From Streptomyces flaveolus (GTDB lineage Bacteria > Actinomycetota > Actinomycetes > Streptomycetales > Streptomycetaceae): a stretch of DNA of 64,000 bases. The translations under genes were made by a program, and so were the position numbers. This document shows, in pieces, positions 55,111 through 64,000 of this stretch (position 1 is the stretch's first letter; each line of letters begins with the position of its first letter). The notes under the pieces were generated by a model. It ran no database searches. It was not told the DNA's origin and saw nothing but the letters and a program-made list of their open reading frames with translations. The stretch is taken from assembly GCF_000716535.1 (NCBI RefSeq), contig NZ_JNWV01000031.1, positions 1 to 64,000 of the forward strand, read 5' to 3'.

Positions 55111-55526
55111 GCCACCAGCTCGTCGGCCGCCGCGATGGCCGCCTCCCGGCGCGCGGCCAGTACGGTGCGGTCGGCGGCGTCACGCAGACCGAACGCCGCG
55201 AGAGCCGCCTGACGGGCCGGTTCGGCCAGGGACGGTTCGAGGACGCAGACCGCGACCAACGGTGCGGTCACGGCCGACCGGGTCGCGTGGGACGCCGCCC
55301 GCGCCGCCTCGGCGGTGTCCCGGCCCACGCCGTTCAGACGAAGATCCTCGCGGTGCCACAGGGCCCGCCGGTGGTCACCCAGGGCCGCCACCAGCTCGCC
55401 CAGCGCCACGCGCAGCGCCTGCGCCCTCCGCCCCGCGCGGGCGGCCCGCTCACGCCGGGACTGGAGCAGCGCGGTGAAAGCGCCGCCGAGCGGCGTGCCG
55501 ACGACCGCGATGACGCTGGACCACAT
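55083..55526 (-). CDS. KilB-like protein
   Basis: 147 aa. Starts [20 protein letters not shown] with one hydrophobic segment, then a long Ala/Arg-rich helical region. Resembles chromosomal Streptomyces proteins annotated as KilB. Function unknown on chromosomes. ATG 55526. Its last 28 nt are included in the tandem duplication, but the gene itself is intact. Confidence 0.65.
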   Translation of the reverse strand: MWSSVIAVVGTPLGGAFTALLQSRRERAARAGRRAQALRVALGELVAALGDHRRALWHREDLRLNGVGRDTAEAARAASHATRSAVTAPLVAVCVLEPSLAEPARQAALAAFGLRDAADRTVLAARREAAIAAADELVAAAGRVMAW

Positions 55527-55559
55527 CGAAGGCTCCCTTGCGCGGAGGGGCGCCGGTGC

Positions 55560-56327
55560 TCACCGGCCGCGCAACTGGTGGCGCTTGCGCCAGGCGACCA
55601 CCGTGCCCGCCAGTGCCGGTACGGCGATGCAGGCCATCGCGATCAGGAAGGCGGGGGAGGTCGGCGCCGAGGCGCGGGCGCCGGCGACGGCGTAGGCGGC
55701 CGTGTTCGGGATCGAGCCGAGACCGGTGGCCAGCAGGAAGGGCAGCCAGCCCATGCGGGAGACGGCCGCGCAGTAGTTCGCCGCCCAGAAGGGCACCCCC
55801 GGGAACAGCCGCAGGGCCAGCATGGAGCGGAAACCGTGCCGGCTGAGCTGCCCGTCGGCCGCCCGCAGCCAGCGGCCCCGCAGCAGCGGGCGCAGCGCGT
55901 CCTGCCCGAGCAGCCGGCCCAGCCCGAAGGCGACCCCGGCCCCGAGCACCGTGCCCGCCAGCGCCGTCGTCAGCCCGAGCTGCGAGCCGAACAGCGCGCC
56001 CGCGGCCAGGTTCAGCAAGGGACGTGGCACGAACGCCACGGTGCACAGTCCGTACGCCGCGCCGAACACGACGGCCGCCGCGGCCCCGCCGAGCTGCGGC
56101 GGCCAGCCGTGCGTCAGCAGCCGCTGCGGCTCGAAGAGCAGCACGCACGCGGCGGCACCCACGAGCAGGGCGACCAACAGCGACAGCCGGGCGTACGGCG
56201 ACAGCAGTACGCGCGTGCAGCGGGCGGCGAACCCCGCGGGGCGCAGGGGGAGGACGGGGACGACGAGCTCCTGGGCGGTGGCCCGGGGAGAGGCCGTGGC
56301 GGTGCCAGAGCGGTTGGCATCGAGCAT
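55560..56327 (-). CDS. TVP38/TMEM64 (DedA-like) membrane protein
   Basis: 255 aa with about six membrane helices; the SNARE-associated motif region reads RLFPGVPFWAANYCAAVSRM, preceded by FVPRPLLNLAAGALFG. Related to lipid scramblases/undecaprenyl phosphate flippases. ATG 56327. Function unproven. Confidence 0.82.
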   Translation of the reverse strand: MLDANRSGTATASPRATAQELVVPVLPLRPAGFAARCTRVLLSPYARLSLLVALLVGAAACVLLFEPQRLLTHGWPPQLGGAAAAVVFGAAYGLCTVAFVPRPLLNLAAGALFGSQLGLTTALAGTVLGAGVAFGLGRLLGQDALRPLLRGRWLRAADGQLSRHGFRSMLALRLFPGVPFWAANYCAAVSRMGWLPFLLATGLGSIPNTAAYAVAGARASAPTSPAFLIAMACIAVPALAGTVVAWRKRHQLRGR

Positions 56328-56439
56328 CCGATGACATTAACCGACGAACGTGTGTGATCGTCGTCAGTAGCGTTCCCTGACCGTCACAGCATGGCACCGG
56401 CGCCCCGGGACGCCGGTGCGCGAGAAGACGAACGAGAAG

Positions 56440-56468
56440 GGGTCCAGGCGTTCGTGACGCCTGGACCC
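56440..56468 (-). terminator. Terminator of the formaldehyde dehydrogenase gene
   Basis: GGGTCCAGGCGT (56440-56451) / ACGCCTGGACCC (56457-56468), perfect 12-bp stem, TCGTG loop; read on the minus strand it is followed by a pyrimidine-rich tract. Confidence 0.8.
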
Positions 56469-56523
56469 GTACCTCACGCGGCGGCTCGGACCGCGACCTC
56501 GGGCGGTGAGCCGGACGCGTGCC

Positions 56524-57675
56524 TCATGCGGCCAGAGCGTGACCGGGGTGCAGGACGACCTTGGTGTAGCCCTCCACCCGCTTGTCGAACTTCTCGTACG
56601 CCTGCGGTGCCTGGTCCAGCGGCAGCTCGTGGGAGACCACGAAGCTGGGCTTGGCCCGCCTGGCGATGATCATGTCGCGCAGCTGGCGGTTGTACCGCTT
56701 GACGTTGCACTGACCGGTGCCCATCTGCTGGCCCTTTTCGAACATCCTGCCGATGGAGACCAGCAGCTGGCCGTGTTTGGCGTGCTCGTCCGGGCCACCG
56801 GGGTCCGAGGGCACGTAGAGACCGGGTACGCCGAGCATGCCGGTCGGCCGTACCGTCTCGACCAACTCGTTCAGGACGATGGCGGGTTCCTCGTGGCTGG
56901 CGTCGTGGGCCTGGGCCTGGTAGCCGACGGCGTCGACGCCCTTGTCGGTCCCCTCACCTCCGGTCTGTTCCTTGATCTGCTCCGCCGGGTCGCCCTTGGT
57001 GAAGTCGATGGGGATGGCTCCGATCTCCTCCGCCTTGGCCAGCCGCTCGGGCACCCGGTCGACGGAGAAGACCTTCGCCGCACCGCGCAGCAGTGCCGAG
57101 TAGGCGGCCATCAGGCCCACCGGTCCGGCGCCGTAGACGGCCACGGACTCACCGGGGGACACCTGGGCGAGTTCGCAACCGTGGTAGCCGGTCGGGAAGA
57201 TGTCGGCGAGCAGCACGAAGTCGGTCTCGAACTCCTCGCCCGGAGGCAGCTTCAGGCAGTTGAAGTCGGCGTACGGCACCCGCAGCCGCTCGGCCTGGCC
57301 GCCGATGAACGGCCCCATCGCCACGTAGCCGTAGGCCCCGCCGGCGAATCCGGGGTTGACCGTCAGGCAGAAGCCGGTCTTCCCGACGAGACAGTTCTTG
57401 CAGAATCCGCAGGCGACGTTGAAGGGCATCACGACGCGGTCACCCTCGGACAGGGAGGTCACCCCGCTGCCGACCTCCTCGATGATGCCCAGGTTCTCGT
57501 GTCCGAAGACGATGCCCGCCTCGGCCGCCGTGCGGCCCTCGTACATGTGCAGGTCCGAGCCGCATATCGCGGTCGACGTGACCCGTACGAGGACGTCGTT
57601 GGGGTGCTGGATCGAAGGGTCTTGGACCTCCTTCACCACCACGCTGAAAGGCTCTTCGTAGACGACGGCTTTCAC
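56524..57675 (-). CDS. Glutathione-independent formaldehyde dehydrogenase-type zinc enzyme
   Basis: 383 aa, medium-chain zinc dehydrogenase. Catalytic zinc ligands in CGSDLHMYEGR and GHENLG, structural zinc CGFCKNCLVGKTGFC, Rossmann GAGPVGLMAA. Resembles FdhA of Pseudomonas, which oxidises formaldehyde with NAD; other alcohols or aldehydes are possible. GTG 57675 follows GGAGGTGA. Divergent from tuf3. Confidence 0.87.
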   Translation of the reverse strand: MKAVVYEEPFSVVVKEVQDPSIQHPNDVLVRVTSTAICGSDLHMYEGRTAAEAGIVFGHENLGIIEEVGSGVTSLSEGDRVVMPFNVACGFCKNCLVGKTGFCLTVNPGFAGGAYGYVAMGPFIGGQAERLRVPYADFNCLKLPPGEEFETDFVLLADIFPTGYHGCELAQVSPGESVAVYGAGPVGLMAAYSALLRGAAKVFSVDRVPERLAKAEEIGAIPIDFTKGDPAEQIKEQTGGEGTDKGVDAVGYQAQAHDASHEEPAIVLNELVETVRPTGMLGVPGLYVPSDPGGPDEHAKHGQLLVSIGRMFEKGQQMGTGQCNVKRYNRQLRDMIIARRAKPSFVVSHELPLDQAPQAYEKFDKRVEGYTKVVLHPGHALAA

Positions 57676-58049
57676 GTCTGTCACCTCCGCGTCGAGCGTC
57701 ACCCCCCTGCTCTTCCAGGGAACGCCCGTACGGAAGGGGTCGCAAGCCACGTCGGAAACGATCGATGTATCCGGCATCGAAGCCGCCGGCCTGAACGACC
57801 AGGAAAACCATTCGACGCCGGACGCGCCGGTCGGCGATGATCGACGGCATGTTCCGGTACGCCTTCCTCGTCGCAGCGTCCGCCGTCGCGGATGCTCCGA
57901 AGGCTGCCGTGCCGCACCTCGTGGCCGCCGTCGACGGCGCCCGAAGCTGACCCTCTCCGGATCGTCCGGCGGACCCCGCAGGGGGAGGGTCGGCCGGTCC
58001 CCGGGGTCCCGCGTCTTCTGTCACGGCTGAGAGGCTTCGAGGTACAGCC
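57676..58049. other. 374-nt divergent interval between formaldehyde dehydrogenase and tuf3
   Basis: Holds both upstream regions. An open frame of 37 codons (57837-57950, + strand, start MIDGMFRYAFLVAASAVADA) is present but lacks a ribosome binding site and cannot be supported as a gene. GAGG at 58030-58040 region serves tuf3. No clear -10/-35 pair was identified. Confidence 0.5.
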
Positions 58050-59219
58050 ATGTCCAAAACGGCCTACGTGCGCACCAAGCCGCACCTGAACATCGGCACC
58101 ATGGGTCACGTCGACCACGGCAAGACCACCCTGACCGCCGCCATCACCAAGGTCCTCGCCGAGCGCGGCACCGGCACCTTCGTACCGTTCGACCGCATCG
58201 ACCGCGCCCCGGAGGAGGCCGCCCGCGGCATCACCATCAACATCGCCCACGTCGAGTACGAGACCGACACCCGGCACTACGCCCACGTCGACATGCCGGG
58301 CCACGCCGACTACGTGAAGAACATGGTCACCGGGGCCGCCCAGCTCGACGGGGCCATCCTCGTCGTCTCCGCGCTCGACGGGATCATGCCGCAGACCGCC
58401 GAACACGTCCTGCTCGCCCGGCAGGTCGGTGTCGACCACATCGTGGTCGCGCTGAACAAGGCCGACGCCGGGGACGAGGAGCTGACCGACCTGGTCGAAC
58501 TGGAGGTCCGCGACCTGCTCACCACCCAGGGGTACCCGGGCGACGCCGTACCCGTCGTCCGCGTCTCCGGGCTGAGGGCCCTGGAGGGCGACCCGCGCTG
58601 GACGGCGTCCGTCGAGGCGCTGCTCGACGCGGTGGACACGTACGTGCCGATGCCGGAGCGGTATCTGGACGCGCCGTTCCTGCTGCCGGTCGAGAACGTG
58701 CTCACCATCACCGGGCGGGGCACGGTCGTGACCGGCGCGGTGGAGCGGGGGACCCTCCGGCTGGGCGACCGGGTGACGGTGCTGGGCGCGGACACCGAGA
58801 CCGTGGTCACCGGGATCGAGACCTTCGGCAAGCCGATGGAGGAGGCGCAGGCCGGGGACAACGTGGCGCTGCTGCTGCGGGGGGTGCCCCGGGACGCCGT
58901 CCGGCGCGGACACGTGGTCGCGGCGCCGGGAAGTGTGGTGCCGAGCCGGCGGTTCACGGCGCGGGTGTACGTGCTGTCCGGGCGTGAGGGGGGTCGTACG
59001 ACGCCGGTCGTCAGCGGCTACCGGCCGCAGTTCTACATCAGGACGGCGGACGTCGTGGGCTCCGTGGACCTCGGCGAGGTGGCCGTGGCCCGGCCCGGGG
59101 ACACGGTCGAGATGAGCGTCGAACTGGGACGGGAGGTGCCGTTGGAGCCGGGGCTCGGCTTCGCCGTCCGTGAGGGCGGGCGGACCGTGGGAGCGGGGAC
59201 CGTCGTCGCCGTGGGGTGA
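58050..59219 (+). CDS. tuf3: Divergent elongation factor Tu (EF-Tu3)
   Basis: 389 aa, complete three-domain EF-Tu: G1 GHVDHGKTT, effector [15 protein letters not shown]3 DMPGHADY (usually DCPGHADY), G4 NKAD (usually NKCD), [10 protein letters not shown]-terminal GGRTVGAG intact. It lies away from the str operon. S. coelicolor tuf3 has been described as inessential and under positive stringent control. ATG 58050 follows CGAGG. May replace the main EF-Tu under starvation, or matter for elfamycin tolerance; neither can be read here. Confidence 0.93.
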   Translation: MSKTAYVRTKPHLNIGTMGHVDHGKTTLTAAITKVLAERGTGTFVPFDRIDRAPEEAARGITINIAHVEYETDTRHYAHVDMPGHADYVKNMVTGAAQLDGAILVVSALDGIMPQTAEHVLLARQVGVDHIVVALNKADAGDEELTDLVELEVRDLLTTQGYPGDAVPVVRVSGLRALEGDPRWTASVEALLDAVDTYVPMPERYLDAPFLLPVENVLTITGRGTVVTGAVERGTLRLGDRVTVLGADTETVVTGIETFGKPMEEAQAGDNVALLLRGVPRDAVRRGHVVAAPGSVVPSRRFTARVYVLSGREGGRTTPVVSGYRPQFYIRTADVVGSVDLGEVAVARPGDTVEMSVELGREVPLEPGLGFAVREGGRTVGAGTVVAVG

Positions 59220-59279
59220 GCGGGCGCGGGAGGCGCGGGGGTGAGCGGGGGCGGGGACGCGGGCGCCGACAATGGAGAG

Positions 59280-60125
59280 GTGAACGCATCGATACCCGTC
59301 ACCCGCACCACCGACCACGGCACCGCCAAGCTGATGCCCGATGTCGACCGTGAGCGGGCCTGGTTGCTCACGGTCGACGGGGCGCCGCAGTCGTACGTCG
59401 ACCTCGACGATCCGGAGTATCTGGAGTTCGAGTACGCGCGGCGGCTGGGGTACGTCCTGGACACCGTCGCCGAGGCCGGGCGGCCGGTGGACGCGGTGCA
59501 CCTGGGCGGGGGAGCGCTCACGCTTCCCCGGTACCTCGCCGCAACCCGCCCCGGCTCCCGGCAGGACGTCGTCGAGGCCGACCGGGGACTGCTGGAGCTG
59601 GTCACCGAGCGGCTGCCGCTGCCGGACGGCTCGGGCATCGCGCTGCACGCGGGCGATGCCCGGGCCTGGCTGGAGGGCGCGCCGGACGACCACGCCGATG
59701 TGCTGGTCGCCGACGTGTTCGGCGGGTCCCGGGTGCCGGCGCACCTGACCACGCTCGCCTACGTCCGCGAGGCCGAGCGGGTGCTGCGGGCCGACGGGGT
59801 GTACCTGGCCAACCTCGCGGACGCGGCGCCGTTCGCGTTCCTCCGGTCACAACTGGCCACGCTGGGGGCGGTGTTCGAGGAACTGGCGCTGATCGCGGAG
59901 CCGGCCGTGCTGCGCGGGCGGCGGTTCGGGAACGCGGTGGTCGTGGCCTCGCACCGGCCGCTGGACACCGCCACGCCGGCCCGGCGCGCCGCGGCGGACG
60001 CCTTCCCGGCGCGGGTCGAACACGGCGCGGCGGTGCGGGAGTTCATCGGGGCGGCGCGGCCGGTGGAGGACGCCGACGCCGTACCGTCACCCGAGCCCCC
60101 CGACGGGGCGTTCGGCATCGGCTGA
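59280..60125 (+). CDS. Spermidine-synthase-like methyltransferase-fold protein
   Basis: 281 aa. Polyamine synthase fold (VHLGGGALTLPRYLAATRPG; VVEADRGLLELVTERL; ADVLVADVFGGSRVPAHLTT). No clear aminopropyl-transfer Asp pair can be confirmed. GTG 59280 fits a leaderless start: GACAAT lies about 7-12 nt ahead. The 3' end overlaps the convergent MFS gene by 39 nt. Confidence 0.75.
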   Translation: MNASIPVTRTTDHGTAKLMPDVDRERAWLLTVDGAPQSYVDLDDPEYLEFEYARRLGYVLDTVAEAGRPVDAVHLGGGALTLPRYLAATRPGSRQDVVEADRGLLELVTERLPLPDGSGIALHAGDARAWLEGAPDDHADVLVADVFGGSRVPAHLTTLAYVREAERVLRADGVYLANLADAAPFAFLRSQLATLGAVFEELALIAEPAVLRGRRFGNAVVVASHRPLDTATPARRAAADAFPARVEHGAAVREFIGAARPVEDADAVPSPEPPDGAFGIG

Positions 60126-61385
60126 GTGCGCCGGGGAGCCGGCGACCGGGTGCGTGCGGCGGGTGAGACCGCGGACGTCCGGGACCAGCAGCACCAGGGC
60201 GGTGACCAGGACCACCAGGCCGGCGCAGCCCCACAGGGCGGCCGCGCGGCCGACAGCGTCCTCGGCCGGGCCGGCCAGGGCCGTGCCGAGCGGCATCAGG
60301 GAGACCGAGCCGAACCAGTCGTAGGCCGAGACCCGGGAGAGCTTGTCCTCGGGGATCTCCTGGTGCAGCGCGGTCATCCAGGAGACGCCGAACACCTCCA
60401 CCGTCGTGCCCGCGACGAACATCACCCCGTACAGCACGCCCGGCGGCACCGGAACGGCCAGCGCGGCCGTCGGCAGGGCCAGCGGGAAGACGCACAGCGT
60501 GCCGGCGAACAGCAGGCGGCGGGGCTTCCAGCGGGTCATCAGCAGGGCGCCGCCCACCGTGCCCGCGCCGAACGCGGCCAGGGCCAGGCCCCAGGGGCCC
60601 GCACCGCCCAGGCTGTCGCGGGCGACGAGGGGGCCGTAGACCGCCTCGGCCGCGCCGACCACCGCGTTGGCGATCGAGAACTGTACGACGATGCCCCACA
60701 GCCAGGGCCGGCCGGTGAACTCCCGCCAGCCCTCGCGGAGATCGGCCAGCATGCCCCCGCCCGGCGCGCGCGGCGGGATGTGGCCGACGTCGAGGAAGGA
60801 GCGCAGCGCGGCGGCGACGGCGAAGGCCGCCGCGTCGAGGGCGAGCACCCAGCCGGGGCCGACGGCCGCGACCAGGGCGCCGCCCAGGGCCGCGCCGCCG
60901 AGGGCCGCGCCCTGGGCGGCCATGCGGAAGGCGGCGAACGCCCGGCCCGCCTGTTCGCCCGCCACGGAGGACATCAGCATGCCCTCCGCGGCGGGTCCGA
61001 AGAACGCCTGACCGGTGCCGCCGAGCGCGGTGAGCAGCATCATCTGCCACAGCCGGGGCTCACCGGCGAGGACGAGGGCCGCGAACGCCGCCTGGGAGAG
61101 GCAGTTGAGCGTGTTGGCGGCGACCATCACCCGGTGCCGGGGGATCCGGTCCGCGACCGCGCCGCCGATGAGCAGGAAGACCACCAGCGGCAGGGTGCGG
61201 GAGGCGGCCACCAGGCCGACGTCTCCGCCGTCGCCGCCCGACTCCAGCACGGCGAACGCGGCGGCGATCAGCGAGCCGTTCGCGCCGAGGCCGCTCACGA
61301 CGGCGGCCGCGGTCAGCAGGGAGTAGTTGCGTCCCGCCCAGGCGGGTCTCCGGGGACGGGCGGGGGAACCGGCGGTCTGGGTCAC
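60087..61385 (-). CDS. MFS transporter
   Basis: 432 aa, twelve membrane helices in two bundles (LTAAAVVSGLGANGSLIAAA; VADRIPRHRVMVAANT with the A-motif-like DRxxRH loop). Belongs to the actinobacterial group related to macrolide/enterobactin exporters. GTG 61385 has ATAGTC about 10 nt upstream, suggesting a leaderless transcript; GTG/ATG 61421 is the upstream alternative. Substrate unknown. Confidence 0.85.
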   Translation of the reverse strand: MTQTAGSPARPRRPAWAGRNYSLLTAAAVVSGLGANGSLIAAAFAVLESGGDGGDVGLVAASRTLPLVVFLLIGGAVADRIPRHRVMVAANTLNCLSQAAFAALVLAGEPRLWQMMLLTALGGTGQAFFGPAAEGMLMSSVAGEQAGRAFAAFRMAAQGAALGGAALGGALVAAVGPGWVLALDAAAFAVAAALRSFLDVGHIPPRAPGGGMLADLREGWREFTGRPWLWGIVVQFSIANAVVGAAEAVYGPLVARDSLGGAGPWGLALAAFGAGTVGGALLMTRWKPRRLLFAGTLCVFPLALPTAALAVPVPPGVLYGVMFVAGTTVEVFGVSWMTALHQEIPEDKLSRVSAYDWFGSVSLMPLGTALAGPAEDAVGRAAALWGCAGLVVLVTALVLLVPDVRGLTRRTHPVAGSPAHSADAERPVGGLG

Positions 61386-61464
61386 CGGCCGACTATCCCT
61401 GCCCGGCTCCCGCACTGCCAAGTGAGTTTGCGGACGTCGTGGGCGGGTCGCGGATCCGGCGGGG

Positions 61465-62523
61465 TCAGTCCGCGATCGGGTCGCCGTGCAGCCGCACCGT
61501 GCTGAGGATCTTGTTCATCGTCGCGTCGGGCACTTCGTCCTCGACGCCCTTCGCGCCGTAGAACGTCCACGAGACGAAGCTGCCCGTGGAGTTCTTGAAG
61601 GCGAACGTGGTGGCCTTGCCGTCGGTGTCGCACTTGTTCTTCTTCGGCACGCCGATGACGTACGACGTGGCGACGCTGCCCTTCACACCCGACGCCGTCG
61701 TGAAGGGCTTCGCCTTGCCGATCCGCAGGTACTTCTTGGCGGCCTCCGACTGGTCGGTGTATCCGCCGAAGGCGAAGGTGGCCGAGTCGCCGCGGGCGAT
61801 GCTCGCGGTGTCCTTGGCCCCGTTCTCGCCCTTCGTGCCGCCGGCCGCGAGCGCGTGCGACTCCTTGGTGCCGTTCTCCTCGGAGGTGCAGTAGTCCGGC
61901 TTCAGGAACGTGGTGCCGGAGAAGCCGATGTACGCGGAGCCGTCGCCCTTCGTCTCGTCCTCGAAGAAGGAGAAGACGCCGGGCCGCTCCACCTCCCAGT
62001 CGGCGGGTACGTCGAAGGCCGTGCCGTACTTGGGGTTGACCACGACCTTCCAGCCCGCCACGGTCGGCTCCTCGGTCGCGTTGCCGCGCGGGTCGCCGGT
62101 CGCGGACGACGTGGGCGACGCGGGCCCGGTGGCCGTCGGGGACGGGCTCGTGTGCTGTCCGCCCTTGCCGTTGTCCGCCTCGTCGTCCTTCGTACCGCCC
62201 AGCACCAGATAGCCGGTCACGGCGGCGGTGACGACGACGGCCGTGGCCGCGACGATCGCGACGAGCTTGGTGCGGCCGCCACCGCCCTGCGGGGGCTGGG
62301 GCACGGGCGCGCCGGGGGGCTGTCCTGGCTGCCCCCACTGCGGCTGCTGACCGTACGGACCGGCCTGCGGCTGCTGACCGTACGGGCCGGCCTGCGGATA
62401 CTGCTGGTAGCCGGGCTGCTGGTACGGGTTCGGCTGCTGGTAACCAGGCTGCTGGTACGGGTTGTTCTGCTGGTTCTGCTGCGGGTTCGGCGCGCCCCCT
62501 GGCGGCTGCTGGTCTGGCCACAT
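61465..62523 (-). CDS. Pro/Gln/Tyr-rich membrane-anchored protein
   Basis: 352 aa. Residues 1-85 are low-complexity Q/P/Y/G with tandem units (NPYQQPGYQQP twice, QAGPYGQQP twice). Then a membrane helix (LVAIVAATAVVVTAAVTGYL), a Ser/Thr/Pro linker, and an extracytoplasmic beta-rich domain of about 200 residues (KYGTAFDVPADWEVERPGVF). Three Cys in the outer domain. Unknown function; the tail is typical of Streptomyces cytoplasmic scaffolds. ATG 62523. Confidence 0.75.
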   Translation of the reverse strand: MWPDQQPPGGAPNPQQNQQNNPYQQPGYQQPNPYQQPGYQQYPQAGPYGQQPQAGPYGQQPQWGQPGQPPGAPVPQPPQGGGGRTKLVAIVAATAVVVTAAVTGYLVLGGTKDDEADNGKGGQHTSPSPTATGPASPTSSATGDPRGNATEEPTVAGWKVVVNPKYGTAFDVPADWEVERPGVFSFFEDETKGDGSAYIGFSGTTFLKPDYCTSEENGTKESHALAAGGTKGENGAKDTASIARGDSATFAFGGYTDQSEAAKKYLRIGKAKPFTTASGVKGSVATSYVIGVPKKNKCDTDGKATTFAFKNSTGSFVSWTFYGAKGVEDEVPDATMNKILSTVRLHGDPIAD

Positions 62524-62584
62524 GGCCAGTAACCCTAGTGGCTTCCCTGGTCAGGCTCGGCTACTCGTGAGTAACATGTCGGCC

Positions 62585-63046
62585 ATGAGCGCAGACCAGA
62601 CGTCGATCGGCGACATGCTCGCCGCCACCGTGCCCATGGCCCGGACCCTCAACCTGGAGTTCCTTCAGACCGCGCCCGACAAGGCCGTGGTCTCCCTGCC
62701 GGACCAGAGCGCGTACCACAACCACGTGGGCGGCCCGCACGCCGGTGCGATGTTCACCCTCGGGGAGTCGGCCAGCGGTGCCATCGTGCTGGCCGCCTTC
62801 GGGGACCAGCTCTCGCGCGCCGTGCCGCTCGCCGTACGGGCCGAGATCGCCTACAAGAAGCTGGCCATGGGCGTCGTCACCGCGACCGCGACGCTGGGCC
62901 GCCCGGCCGCCGAGGTCGTCGCCGAACTGGACGCCGGGCAGCGGCCCGAGTTTCCCGTGTCGGTCGAGATCCGGCGCGCGGACGGCGCGGTGACCGGCGA
63001 GATGACCGTCGTGTGGACCCTCCGGCCGGCCGACCGGCAGAAGTGA
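62585..63046 (+). CDS. Hotdog-fold thioesterase (DUF4442/PaaI-like)
   Basis: 153 aa. Hotdog fold (NHVGGPHAGAMFTLGESASG; YKKLAMGVVTATATLG), similar to PaaI/DUF4442 proteins that hydrolyse acyl-CoA. ATG 62585; ATG 62576 also in frame. Ribosome binding site not evident, possibly leaderless. Followed by a strong terminator. Confidence 0.8.
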   Translation: MSADQTSIGDMLAATVPMARTLNLEFLQTAPDKAVVSLPDQSAYHNHVGGPHAGAMFTLGESASGAIVLAAFGDQLSRAVPLAVRAEIAYKKLAMGVVTATATLGRPAAEVVAELDAGQRPEFPVSVEIRRADGAVTGEMTVVWTLRPADRQK

Positions 63047-63053
63047 GCACCAC

Positions 63054-63082
63054 GCCCCGCTCCCGACTCACCGGAGCGGGGC
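63054..63082 (+). terminator. Terminator after the thioesterase gene
   Basis: GCCCCGCTCC (63054-63063) / GGAGCGGGGC (63073-63082), perfect 10-bp stem, 9-nt loop. 63083-63310 shows no gene I can support. Confidence 0.8.
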
Positions 63083-63310
63083 GCCGCCCATCGGGAGTTA
63101 CCGCGCCGGTCGCTCTTCTAGTTCATCGTGCTGGGCTCATCCAGCCGTTTCAGGGCCCGAGCCGGCTCACCGACCGGTTCGACGTACGTGACGACCGCGC
63201 CCCCGGTCACCGCCCTCGGCCGCGGAGTTCGTGGTGCTGAAGCCGGCCGCTGACCACGCTGTCGGCCTGCGCGGGCCCTCGGCCCGCGAGCGGTTCCGCG
63301 AGGAAGCCGC

Positions 63311-63739
63311 TCAGTCGAGACAGAACTCGTTGCCCTCGATGTCCTGCATCACGATGCACGCGTCGTGGCCGTCGTACAGCACTTGCACGCGTACCGCGCC
63401 GAGCTCGGTCAACCGCGCGCATTCCGTCTCGAGTTTGGCGAGGCGCTCTTCACCCACGAGCCCGGTAGCGACCCGCACGTCGAGGTGCACCCGGTTCTTG
63501 ACGACCTTGCCCTCGGGAACGCGCTGGAAGTACAGCCGCGGCCCCACGCCCGAGGGATCACTGCACGCGAACCATGAACCCCGATCCTCGGGCGGCCGCG
63601 AACGGTCGTAATCGTCCCAAGTGGCGAATCCCTCGGGCGGCGGCGGTATGACGTACCCCAACACCTCGCACCAGAAACGAGCGACGCGTTCAGGTTCCGC
63701 GCAGTCGAAGGTGACTTGGAACTGTTTGATCGACGACAT
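63311..63739 (-). CDS. VOC (glyoxalase/bleomycin resistance) superfamily protein
   Basis: 142 aa: two beta-alpha-beta-beta-beta units (QVTFDCAEPERVARFWCEVL; VHLDVRVATG; CIVMQDIEGNEFCLD). Glyoxalase-like Glu in the final strand is present. Substrate unknown. ATG 63739. The reading frame is open upstream but without coding signal. Confidence 0.83.
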   Translation of the reverse strand: MSSIKQFQVTFDCAEPERVARFWCEVLGYVIPPPPEGFATWDDYDRSRPPEDRGSWFACSDPSGVGPRLYFQRVPEGKVVKNRVHLDVRVATGLVGEERLAKLETECARLTELGAVRVQVLYDGHDACIVMQDIEGNEFCLD

Positions 63740-63901
63740 CGGCGCACCATAGCAGGGGGTTCTGTCGCTCGTCCCCGGTGGGGATCTGGACGGCCGATCG
63801 GGGACCGGTTCGCGGATACCGGCGGTAACCCCCGTGCGCGAACCGACTTTCCCACCGGAGGCATTCTTGCTTCTTGTTCCCCGTGAGTAGCTTGTGCCAA
63901 G

Positions 63902-64000
63902 GTGAGCCTCCCCACGGAGGGCAAAGGCGGACGACGTCGACGTCAAGGCCGGCCCTTTAGGTACGCACCAATCAGGCACTGCTTTCCCGCAGGATCCGCC
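63902..64000 (+). CDS. Possible gene start running off the window
   Basis: GTG 63902 opens a 33-codon frame to the window end (VSLPTEGKGGRRRRQGRPFR...). TAGCTT at 63888-63893, 8 nt before the GTG, fits a leaderless promoter. The product is not recognisable; needs the next sequence. Confidence 0.3.
   Translation, partial: MSLPTEGKGGRRRRQGRPFRYAPIRHCFPAGSA

Noticed and set aside
54703..55212. 169-codon + frame across the thiolase duplication
   Set aside because: Made of out-of-frame thiolase sequence from the duplicated segments; explained by the tandem duplication.
57837..57950. 37-codon frame upstream of tuf3
   Set aside because: No ribosome binding site, promoter or known similarity; kept only as a note in the interval entry.

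Overview
The window is high-GC actinobacterial chromosome, almost certainly Streptomyces. It shows Streptomyces-type 5S rRNA, frequent GTG starts, several leaderless-looking starts, TAGRRT-type -10 boxes, DUF5999, a third EF-Tu gene (tuf3), and the gene order known from the rrn-to-tuf3 part of Streptomyces chromosomes. I saw no insertion sequence, prophage, CRISPR array, tRNA, or in-frame TTA codon in the called genes. It reads as a conserved core-arm region, not a mobile island.

Layout. 1-264: end of an rRNA operon (23S 3' end, a 5S gene with an apparent 24-nt internal deletion, terminator). 321-11000: a conserved actinobacterial module, syntenic with mycobacterial Rv1822-Rv1832: a CDP-alcohol phosphatidyltransferase, a nucleotidyltransferase fused to a degenerate phosphomannomutase, DUF881-Sbp-DUF881, a GarA/OdhI-type FHA protein, FtsR-like MerR, DUF151, and a ResR-like MerR, followed by dinB and a PRC-barrel gene. 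11061-14254: glycine-riboswitch-controlled gcvP. 14263-18208: molybdate uptake (HTH-TOBE regulator, modA-modB-modC with 4-nt overlaps, double-Mop molbindin). 18323-27940: an APC permease, a USP protein, a GH43 glycosidase with a CGAAA-N-TTTCG operator, DUF5999, a GCS2-like ligase and a CPBP protein. 27949-40492: PhzF, a PadR regulator with an FG-rich tail, SRPBCC, a Clp-N-only protein, three EamA exporters (one preceded by a candidate leader-peptide attenuator), two flavin-split-barrel proteins, MocR and LysR regulators, an isochorismatase-like protein, a Rieske lipoprotein and a HipA-like kinase/DUF3037 pair. 40518-50352: two SDR reductases, an orphan peptide-binding lipoprotein, ung, a TetR/FAD-monooxygenase pair with tandem operators, a Gfo/Idh oxidoreductase and lnt. 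50453-63739: DUF4291, a 59-aa protein, uppP, HxlR/thiolase with a tandem duplication of the thiolase 3' end, a KilB-like protein, a TVP38 protein, formaldehyde dehydrogenase, tuf3, a spermidine-synthase-like protein, an MFS transporter, a Pro/Gln-rich membrane protein, a thioesterase and a VOC protein.

How genes work together. The first module joins phospholipid and envelope synthesis (phosphatidyltransferase, sugar-nucleotide enzyme, DUF881/Sbp membrane proteins) to central-metabolism and division control (GarA, FtsR, ResR). Glycine induces gcvP through a tandem aptamer. The mod genes form one molybdate uptake and buffering unit. Most accessory genes come as divergent regulator/target pairs (MocR/PNPOx, LysR/EamA, TetR/monooxygenase, HxlR/thiolase), several with perfect dyads over the likely promoter.

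The best candidates for something undescribed are the HipA-like kinase/DUF3037 pair, the leaderless leader peptide plus hairpins ahead of an EamA exporter, the 5S gene lacking its helix IV/V arm, and the pseudo-phosphomannomutase fused to a nucleotidyltransferase.
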